Part shown: positions 1 through 5,036 of the stretch, one piece after another
How positions within the stretch are numbered: the first letter of the stretch is position 1
How the letters are laid out: the number at the start of each line of letters is the position of its first letter
NCBI GenBank assembly: GCA_023247135.1
Contig: JAHFHB010000022.1
Coordinates: forward strand, 3,896-9,528
Direction: 5' to 3'
DNA length: 5,633 nt
Origin: Candidatus Omnitrophota bacterium
Lineage (GTDB): Bacteria > Omnitrophota > Omnitrophia > Omnitrophales > Aquincolibacteriaceae
Notes under the pieces: generated by a model
The model's input: only the letters and a program-made list of their open reading frames with translations
Database searches by the model: none
What the model was told of the DNA's origin: nothing
Position numbers and translations under genes: made by a program

Positions 1-368
1 CTTGAAGTCTTCACCCAGCGCGGCAAAGCGTTTTCGATGGCTTCACCCCAGCTGGAGCCATACTCTTCGCTCGTCCAGCGCGTCAGCTGTAAAACCACCG
101 GCGTCAGCACCGGCTCATCGTCCAGCAAAGCCTGAATCGCTTTAAGGCGGCCCTGCACCGGACCGGTCCTGACTTCAACCAGATAGCCGGTCATTTCCTG
201 ATTTTTAAAAGGAACCTGAACACGCATGCCCGGCCGCGCTTTTGCCGCCAGCGCTTCCGGAATCAGGTAGGTGAAAGGACCTTCCACGGGAATCGCCACG
301 GCCACATCCCCGAGAAGCGCTTCCGTCTTTGCGGCAGGCTCAGTGTGGAAAAGTTCCGCTTCGGCCAT
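1..368 (-). CDS. priA: Primosomal protein N' (replication restart helicase PriA), N-terminal fragment
   Basis: The first 122 codons are present and the rest lies beyond the left edge. PriA is a superfamily 2 helicase that binds stalled forks and starts reloading of the replicative helicase. What is visible matches the N-terminal 3'-end DNA-binding domain: VAVAIPVEGPFTYLIPEAL at about residues 22-40, then GMRVQVPF (47-54) and TGYLVEV (60-66). The segment RWTSEEYGSSWGEAIENALP (97-116) matches the family's tryptophan/tyrosine-rich 'W.a.yY..s.gE.l..alP' stretch. The zinc-binding and helicase motifs are outside the window. The ATG at 368-366 is chosen because AGAGG lies 7 nt upstream (380-376). 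This start gives about 20 extra residues ahead of the conserved domain compared with E. coli PriA; a GTG at codon 22 is a less likely alternative. The gene follows the uracil-DNA glycosylase stop by 20 bp. Family assignment is confident, resting on the N-terminal domain only. Confidence 0.9.
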   Translation of the reverse strand, partial: MAEAELFHTEPAAKTEALLGDVAVAIPVEGPFTYLIPEALAAKARPGMRVQVPFKNQEMTGYLVEVRTGPVQGRLKAIQALLDDEPVLTPVVLQLTRWTSEEYGSSWGEAIENALPRWVKTS

Positions 369-388
369 GCGGCCGCCTCTGCCAAGAC

Positions 389-1141
389 TCACGCGAGCGC
401 CTTCATGATTTTTTTCATGTCTTCCCAGACCGTGCGTTTTTCGGCGGGATTGCGCAAAAGATAAGCGGGATGATACGTGCACATCACGGGGATACGAATA
501 CCTCCGAGAGTGGGCCCTGGATAATCACGAAACTCCCCGCGCAGTTTTGAAATCGGGATGTCCGTTTTAAGCAATGCCTGGGAGGCATGTTTGCCGAGCG
601 CACAGATCATAGCCGGATTGATCAGTTCAATTTGCTTTTCCAGAAAGGGCCGGCAGTTTGCCACTTCGTCCGGCTCGGGCGGCCGGTTCTTGGGAGGCCG
701 GCACTTGAGCGTATTAGCAATGTAGACTTGTTCGCGCTTGAGGCCCATGGCTTCAATGATCTGTGTGAGCAGCTTTCCGGCATCGCCGACAAAAGGGAGT
801 CCTTGCTTATCTTCATCACGCCCGGGCGCTTCGCCGACAAACATGAGTTTGCAATTTTCGTTCCCCGAGCCGAAAACCACATTTTGGCGCGTGCTGGAAA
901 GTTCCTGGCAGCGCACGCACTTCAGCGCTTCTTCACGCAGGGCCTTCAAAGCCGCCTGGGTTTCGGCAGACACCGGCTCTGCTTTGAGAGCCGCGGCATC
1001 ACTCCAAACAGGTCTTGCGGGCAGCGCGGCCGGTTTGGGTTTGGGTGCATTTTTGCGCTCCACCAGAACTTCCTTGACGCCGGATTCCTTGAGGCTTTTC
1101 AGATACAAAAAGGCCTCACGATTATTCTTTTCTTTCGTCAT
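389..1141 (-). CDS. udg: Family 4 uracil-DNA glycosylase with iron-sulfur cluster
   Basis: This 250-residue protein should remove uracil, produced by cytosine deamination or misincorporation, from DNA as the first step of base excision repair. The catalytic domain runs from about residue 70 to 250. It has the GEAPG motif (103-107) with QGLPFVGDAGKLL after it (113-125), the NTLKCRPPKNRPP segment (143-155), and the C-terminal TYHPAYLLR motif (222-230) with His224. Four cysteines, C75, C78, C147 and C163, show the CxxC and 16-residue spacing expected of the 4Fe-4S ligands of family 4 enzymes. Residues 1-65 precede the catalytic core and include a charged helical stretch and a Pro/Ala/Lys-rich linker (about 31-45); this is longer than in the compact thermophile members. 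The ATG lies 7 bp after the stop of the GT28-type gene, with GAGGAG in between. The family call is very secure; the role of the extension is unknown. Confidence 0.95.
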   Translation of the reverse strand: MTKEKNNREAFLYLKSLKESGVKEVLVERKNAPKPKPAALPARPVWSDAAALKAEPVSAETQAALKALREEALKCVRCQELSSTRQNVVFGSGNENCKLMFVGEAPGRDEDKQGLPFVGDAGKLLTQIIEAMGLKREQVYIANTLKCRPPKNRPPEPDEVANCRPFLEKQIELINPAMICALGKHASQALLKTDIPISKLRGEFRDYPGPTLGGIRIPVMCTYHPAYLLRNPAEKRTVWEDMKKIMKALA

Positions 1142-1151
1142 AGGCTCCTCA
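1142..1151 (-). promoter_or_regulatory. Ribosome-binding site of udg overlapping the upstream stop codon
   Basis: On the minus strand the sequence reads TGAGGAGCCT directly before the udg ATG. The GAGGAG Shine-Dalgarno shares its first two bases with the TGA stop of the GT28-type gene. Ribosomes ending the upstream gene therefore finish on the initiation site of the next, which suggests translational coupling (inference). The core AGGAG is only 3 nt from the ATG, a short spacing; the GAGG register gives 5 nt. Confidence 0.65.
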
Positions 1152-2261
1152 ATGCTTCAAAATAAACTGGGCGATCGCGGCGGCGGAATCGGGCCGGGCA
1201 ATTTCGGCGATCACTTTTTTCTTCTGCGCCAGAAGCGCCGGATCTTCAAAAATGTTTTTCAGAATGATGCCGATCTGATCCGGCCGCTCCATGGAAAAGC
1301 TGGCAAACCGTTTTTTGAGATAATCAGCGTTGCGGGTTTCCTGCCCGGGGATCGGCTGAAAAATAACCAGGGGTAAGCCCTTCGCCAAGCTCTCTACCGA
1401 AGTGGCGCCGCCCGTCTTGGCCACAAGCAGATCAGCGGCTTCCATCAATTCAGGCATGAAATTTACAAACCCGAAAATTTTCACAGGGAAGGGAAACGAC
1501 AGGCCTTCCAGTTTGTTTTTCAGAACTTTATTATTCCCCGTCACGCACAAAGCCTGCACGCGGTCTTTGAACGGTTCCATAGCGCGTAAAATTTCATCCA
1601 TGGGCGACAATCCGAAACTGCCGCTGGTCAGAAGCAGAGTGAGCCGCCCGCTTTCAAGGCCCTGCTCGCGCAAAATCTGTGCCTTACGCCCCGAAGGCTT
1701 AAACGCCGGGTCCACCGGAATCCCGCCGGCAGTGATACGTGCCGCGGCCATGCCGCGCCGCATCAGCTCCGTTTTCGCTTCTTCAGTCATCACCCAATAA
1801 TGATCCGCCCCCGCGTGCACCCAAAATGTATGCGGCGCAAAATCCGTGATTACGACCAGGACCTTGCTTTGAATCAAACCTTCCTGGCGCGCGCGGCTGA
1901 AAACTTCCGCCGTGAAAAAGTGGCAGCAGACCACCCACTCCGGATTTTCCTTGCGCACCCAGGCCAGCCACTGGCGGCCTTCCAGCCGGTTGAGAAAACT
2001 ACGAAGAGGTTTCAGCAGGGGGTAAATGCGGTCATGATCCAGGACTTCATAGAACCAGCCCCAGAGTTTAGGAATCCATTTGACGGCGTTAAAATAAATC
2101 GCCGGATAGCTGTAGCGAAAATGTGCGGAGGTAAGTTCCAGCGCATCAAAAACTTCGGCTTCTTTTTCAGGCAAGCCGGCGGCCTGCAAAGCCTTTTCAA
2201 TCATCAGCGCGACTTTTTTGTGCCCGTAGCCGGCTTCGGCATGAAAAATTGCGGCCTTCAT
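1149..2261 (-). CDS. MGDG synthase-like / GT28-family glycosyltransferase (diacylglycerol glycosyltransferase type)
   Basis: This 370-residue GT-B enzyme probably transfers a sugar from a UDP-sugar to a lipid acceptor at the inner face of the cytoplasmic membrane. The N-terminal half (about 1-170) fits the monogalactosyldiacylglycerol synthase domain. It has the glycine-rich GYGH loop at residues 11-14, as in the 'GxGH' of the family, and TDFAPHTFWVHAGADHYWV near 140-160. GGIPVDPAF follows the inter-domain hinge. The C-terminal half looks like the GT28 donor domain, with TSGSFGLSP and the UDP-sugar site KTGGATSVESLAKGLP followed by PIPGQETRNADYL. Length matches bacterial processive diacylglycerol glucosyltransferases. 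The start at 2261 is chosen because homology begins there (MKAAIFHAEAGYGH) and AAGGAG and GGGAG lie 10 and 4 nt upstream. An in-frame ATG at 2339 would add 26 residues read from a palindromic repeat and overlap gmhB. MurG is the related alternative, but the PIPGQE and TDF..H..W motifs favour a glycolipid synthase. The acceptor and sugar cannot be read from sequence. Confidence 0.85.
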   Translation of the reverse strand: MKAAIFHAEAGYGHKKVALMIEKALQAAGLPEKEAEVFDALELTSAHFRYSYPAIYFNAVKWIPKLWGWFYEVLDHDRIYPLLKPLRSFLNRLEGRQWLAWVRKENPEWVVCCHFFTAEVFSRARQEGLIQSKVLVVITDFAPHTFWVHAGADHYWVMTEEAKTELMRRGMAAARITAGGIPVDPAFKPSGRKAQILREQGLESGRLTLLLTSGSFGLSPMDEILRAMEPFKDRVQALCVTGNNKVLKNKLEGLSFPFPVKIFGFVNFMPELMEAADLLVAKTGGATSVESLAKGLPLVIFQPIPGQETRNADYLKKRFASFSMERPDQIGIILKNIFEDPALLAQKKKVIAEIARPDSAAAIAQFILKH

Positions 2262-2277
2262 GTCACTCCCTCTCCTT
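2262..2277 (-). promoter_or_regulatory. Ribosome-binding site of the GT28-type gene, inside the palindromic repeat
   Basis: The minus strand reads AAGGAGAGGGAGTGAC before the ATG at 2261. AAGGAG (2277-2272) lies 10 nt and GGGAG (2270-2266) lies 4 nt from the start. The TGA of gmhB (2265-2263) is embedded in the same stretch. This site decides the start of the GT28-type gene at 2261 over the upstream in-frame ATG at 2339. It is made of the outer arm of the palindrome at 2263-2318. Confidence 0.65.
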
Positions 2278-2318
2278 GTTCCTCCCCCGCAAGCGGGGGA
2301 GGATCGGTGAGGGTGTAA
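2263..2318. repeat. REP-like palindromic element (long hairpin) at the gmhB 3' end
   Basis: A perfect 11-bp inverted repeat is formed by 2280-2290 (TCCTCCCCCGC) and 2293-2303 (GCGGGGGAGGA), separated by AA. Outside it, 2263-2275 (TCACTCCCTCTCC) pairs with 2306-2318 (GGTGAGGGTGTAA) at 10 of 13 positions, with small internal loops (TTGT and TC). The whole reads as a C-rich/G-rich hairpin of about 56 bp. The sequence style, with CCCTC and CTCCCCCGCAAGCGGGGGAG cores, resembles dispersed intergenic palindromes common in many Gram-negative genomes. Only one copy is in the window, so its repetitive nature is inferred. No T-run follows the stem on either strand, so it is not an obvious intrinsic terminator. 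It encodes the last 17 or so residues of GmhB and the ribosome-binding site of the next gene. Confidence 0.7.
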
Positions 2319-2853
2319 GTAAAATTTCATCGACGGCATCGATTAGAGACTCTGCCACATAATCCGGTGCCAGTGCTCCCGTTAATTTCTTTTCATCCAC
2401 ACGGCCGTAACCGGTTCGTACTAAAATAGTGCGCAGCCCGAAACGTTTGCCGGCTTCGACATCGGAAGCTTTGTCGCCGATGAAAAAAGTCTGCGCAGGG
2501 TCGAACGCGTGTTCACGGGCCGCGCGCTGGAATAAACCCGGCGCGGGTTTGCGGCACACGCAGCCGGCGGTTTTTCCATGCAGGCAGTAATAAGAACCCA
2601 GCAGTTCAATCCCCTCACGCCGAAGATCCTGGACCATTTTCGCATGGACATCCTCAAGCGCTTGCTGGGTAAAGAGACCGTCGCCCACGCCGGCTTGATT
2701 GGAAATCACGAGGATGCCCCAGCCGCGGTCCGACAGGTGCTTGAGCGCCGCCACAGCGCCGGCTTCAAAGCGGAACTCTTCCGGGCGCATGACATAGCCG
2801 CCGAGATCCACGTTGATTACGCCGTCGCGGTCGATGAATATTATTTTTGACAT
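2263..2853 (-). CDS. gmhB: D-glycero-D-manno-heptose-1,7-bisphosphate 7-phosphatase (HAD-IIIA, GmhB type)
   Basis: This 196-residue cytoplasmic HAD phosphatase probably removes the 7-phosphate from heptose bisphosphate on the way to ADP- or GDP-heptose. Motif I is DRDGVIN (8-14), with nucleophile Asp8 and acid/base Asp10. Motif II is SNQAGVG (51-57). The zinc-binding set is Cys90-x-His92 and Cys98-x-Cys100, followed by RKPAPG (101-106) with the motif III lysine. Motif IV is GDKASDVEAG (126-135) with Asp127 and Asp131. The zinc loop has five residues between His92 and Cys98, shorter than in E. coli GmhB. The natural fold appears to end near DAVDEIL (172-178); residues from about 180 to the stop (TPSPILPRLRGRNKERE) are read from the palindromic repeat. 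The start ATG overlaps the TAA of the GT2 gene by one base (TAATG). No gmhA or hldE is in view. A histidinol-phosphate phosphatase of the same HAD subfamily is possible, but the neighbours favour heptose. Confidence 0.88.
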   Translation of the reverse strand: MSKIIFIDRDGVINVDLGGYVMRPEEFRFEAGAVAALKHLSDRGWGILVISNQAGVGDGLFTQQALEDVHAKMVQDLRREGIELLGSYYCLHGKTAGCVCRKPAPGLFQRAAREHAFDPAQTFFIGDKASDVEAGKRFGLRTILVRTGYGRVDEKKLTGALAPDYVAESLIDAVDEILLTPSPILPRLRGRNKERE

Positions 2854-3614
2854 TATCTTCTTTTCATTTCACGGTACTTGGCATAGGCAAAGAGCTGATA
2901 AAGCCCGTGAAAAACGGACATAAGAAATCCCACAAAACCGTCTTTCATGCCGCCTTTGAGAAAATAATTCTTCAAAAAGCGATCAAAGGTTTTACGCAGA
3001 GAGTTAGCCATTGAGACTTTGCGTCCATCCTGGATCCATTTATCCGCTTCAAGCGTGGTCTCGCGGTTAAACTTGCTGATCCAGTGTTCCAGATCGCGGC
3101 ACGAGTAATGCAGGATGTCGCCGCTCAGAATGCCGCATTTACCTTTGTAAATCGCGCGCGGATGCACGCGGGCCTCTTCGTATTTGAACTGCCCATAACG
3201 GAAAAGCCGGGTTTTTGCGGCCGGATAATAGCCGGCGCCCTTGACCCATTCGGAGCCGATGTATGTCCGGATCGGAATCGCGTAGCAGATATTTTCATCT
3301 TCCTCCGGTTTGCGCTCAACCACCTTACGGATCGATTCCGCAAGTTCCGGCGTGATACGTTCATCGGCATCCAGACTGAGCACCCACGGCTGAGTCGCCT
3401 TTTCATAGCCGAAATTGCGCTGGCGGCCTTCGATATCCATGGCCCGCTCAAAAATTTTATCCGTGTACTTGCGGGCGATTTCCACGGTGCGGTCCGTGCT
3501 CATGTCGTTGATCACGACAATTTCCGCCGCAAAAGCAGCGCTTTTCAGGCAGTCTTCCAGGCGTTTTTCTTCGTTCTTGGCAATAATGACAACGGACACA
3601 GGCGCTTTATTCAT
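2853..3614 (-). CDS. Family 2 glycosyltransferase, WaaE/KdtX/LgtF-like
   Basis: This 253-residue GT-A enzyme should transfer a sugar from a nucleotide donor to a lipid-linked glycan on the cytoplasmic face of the inner membrane. The N-terminal SVVIIAKNEEKRLEDCL (7-23) is the nucleotide-binding start of the GT2 fold. NDMSTDRTVEIA (36-47) is the 'D.xSTD.T' motif, and LDADERITPEL (81-91) holds the DxD metal site (Asp82, Asp84). EARVHPRAIYKG (147-158) and LHYSCRDLEHWI (168-179) resemble the acceptor-side region of the WaaE/LgtF subfamily. The C-terminal stretch about 217-245 (FLKGGMKDGFVGFLMSVF and on) is the hydrophobic, probably membrane-associated tail of that subfamily. Known relatives add beta-linked glucose to the first core heptose, which would fit the adjacent gmhB, but the actual sugars are inference. 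The ATG at 3614 has GAGG 5 nt upstream (3623-3620), 12 bp after the sugar transferase stop. Confidence 0.88.
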   Translation of the reverse strand: MNKAPVSVVIIAKNEEKRLEDCLKSAAFAAEIVVINDMSTDRTVEIARKYTDKIFERAMDIEGRQRNFGYEKATQPWVLSLDADERITPELAESIRKVVERKPEEDENICYAIPIRTYIGSEWVKGAGYYPAAKTRLFRYGQFKYEEARVHPRAIYKGKCGILSGDILHYSCRDLEHWISKFNRETTLEADKWIQDGRKVSMANSLRKTFDRFLKNYFLKGGMKDGFVGFLMSVFHGLYQLFAYAKYREMKRR

Positions 3615-3626
3615 TGAGACCTCATT

Positions 3627-5036
3627 TTAATACGCGTTTTTAAAACCACGGGATGTGAAAGTCATTGCCAGAATTTCGATATCCAGAAACAGCGACCAGT
3701 TTTCCATGTAGTAAAGATCGTACTTCAAGCGTTCATGAATCGACGTGTTGCCGCGCAGGCCGTTGACCTGGGCCCAGCCGGTCAGGCCGGATTTGATTTT
3801 GTGCCGTGCCATGTAGCGCGGAATGGTTTTGCGGAACTGCTGGATAAAGTGCGGACGTTCCGGCCGCGGCCCCACAAGGCTCATGTCGCCTTTCAACACG
3901 TTTAAAAGCTGCGGCAGTTCATCCAGATTCCAGCGCCTCAGAAACTCACCCGTGCGGGTTCTGCGGGCATCTCCGGCATGGGCCCACACCGGGCCGGTTT
4001 CGCGCTCGGCATTGGGCCGCATGGTGCGGAACTTGAGCACGTCAAAAACTTTCTGGTCGCGGCCCATGCGCTGCTGGCGGTAGAAAACCGGTCCGCGATC
4101 CGTGAATTTTATCACGGCGATGATCACGGCCCAAAGCGGCAAAGAAACCGCCAGCATGGCCAGGGAAACGAGCGCATCAAAAGACCGCTTCAGAACCCGG
4201 TTCCAGACATCATCCAGCGGCAGTTCCTTAAATCCCAGAAGCGGCACGCCGCTCAAATACTCCACCTGGACATTTTTGGTCAGCAGGCCGTAGAAATCCG
4301 CGGCCACTTTGAAATCAATAAAACGGTCCTCGCATAATTCCACAAGATCGGTGAGGCGCTCGCGGTCCATGCGCGTATCGATGAGCACCACCTGGTCGGG
4401 CTGAACCTTTTCAATCCAGGCTTCGGCATGGCTTAATTCCCCTTCGATTTTAAAGCCCTGCACGTGTTTGCCCACCAGCGCCGCATCCCGCGCCAAAACC
4501 GCCACTACCTCATGTCCGTAATGGGGATTGTGGGCAGCCCACTGAATAATACTGCGCGCGTGGCGGCTGGCTCCCAGAATCAGCACGCGCGTTGAATCTT
4601 TTTTGCTGCGCTTGCGCTGATACTCCCATTGAATCAGCGCGTACCGGTTGAGTGTTAAAAAAAACGCCGAAAGTATCCACAAGACGAGCAGATAAACGCG
4701 CGAGTATGAAAACTCACGGTAAAAAAACGTCATGGCCATCAAGACCACGATGGCAAACGTGGCCGCCTTGATCACCCGGAAAATTTCTTCGATGCGCCGC
4801 ACGTGGCGCGCCGCCTTGTAGAGCCCGAAAAAACGCAAGCACAAAATGTAAGCCGGCAGGATAAAAACAAGTGCCTGCAAGTAGCCGGCAAAGTCCGGGA
4901 CTTCCCCGGTAATCGGAATGGCCGTGAGCACGCTGTAACGCAGGCTGAAAGAGGCCAGCACGCTCAGCGTGACGGCCAGCGCGTCGCCCAGCATAAACAC
5001 GCCCGGAAAATAACTCTGTCTGCGGCTACGCCCCAC
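3627..5036 (-). CDS. Polyprenyl glycosylphosphotransferase (undecaprenyl-phosphate sugar-1-phosphate transferase, WcaJ type)
   Basis: This 469-residue membrane enzyme probably starts glycan assembly by moving a sugar-1-phosphate from a UDP-sugar to undecaprenyl phosphate. Four hydrophobic segments lie near residues 11-31, 53-71, 90-106 and 113-130. A Rossmann-like regulatory domain follows (RVLILGASRHAR, 150-161, to about 270), as in WcaJ/WbaP-type enzymes. A fifth hydrophobic helix (about 287-309) with Pro300 may be the re-entrant membrane helix of the catalytic domain. The sugar transferase domain shows KRSFDAL (283-289), FRTMRPNAERETG (336-348), LDELPQLLNVLKGDMSLVGP (371-390) with the Asp372-Glu373 dyad, RPERPHF, and SGLTGWAQVNGLRG (416-429). 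The length is typical of the family and the enzyme looks intact. It starts with GTG at 5036, backed by GGAG 7 nt upstream, and overlaps the preceding glycosyltransferase by 11 bp. Whether the sugar is glucose, galactose or another cannot be told. Confidence 0.93.
   Translation of the reverse strand: MGRSRRQSYFPGVFMLGDALAVTLSVLASFSLRYSVLTAIPITGEVPDFAGYLQALVFILPAYILCLRFFGLYKAARHVRRIEEIFRVIKAATFAIVVLMAMTFFYREFSYSRVYLLVLWILSAFFLTLNRYALIQWEYQRKRSKKDSTRVLILGASRHARSIIQWAAHNPHYGHEVVAVLARDAALVGKHVQGFKIEGELSHAEAWIEKVQPDQVVLIDTRMDRERLTDLVELCEDRFIDFKVAADFYGLLTKNVQVEYLSGVPLLGFKELPLDDVWNRVLKRSFDALVSLAMLAVSLPLWAVIIAVIKFTDRGPVFYRQQRMGRDQKVFDVLKFRTMRPNAERETGPVWAHAGDARRTRTGEFLRRWNLDELPQLLNVLKGDMSLVGPRPERPHFIQQFRKTIPRYMARHKIKSGLTGWAQVNGLRGNTSIHERLKYDLYYMENWSLFLDIEILAMTFTSRGFKNAY

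Noticed and set aside
738..1376. Long plus-strand open frame across udg and the end of the GT28-type gene
   Set aside because: The predicted protein is low-complexity, matches no recognisable family, and is the antisense of two well-supported genes. Such open frames are expected in GC-rich DNA.
2280..2303. Strong hairpin as an intrinsic terminator between gmhB and the GT28-type gene
   Set aside because: There is no T-run after the stem on either strand, and the stem lies inside the gmhB coding region with the next gene starting one base after the stop.
1800..2318. Plus-strand open frame of 172 codons opposite the GT28-type gene
   Set aside because: It is an antisense shadow of a clear GT28-type gene, has no recognisable domain, and ends in the translated palindrome.
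2259..2339. Upstream in-frame ATG at 2339 that would lengthen the GT28-type protein by 26 residues
   Set aside because: The extra residues are read through the palindromic repeat and overlap gmhB by 77 bp. Family homology begins at the ATG at 2261, which has a good ribosome-binding site.
3084..3617. Plus-strand open frame of 177 codons opposite the family 2 glycosyltransferase
   Set aside because: The opposite strand carries all GT2 motifs in order, and the plus-strand product has no recognisable motifs.
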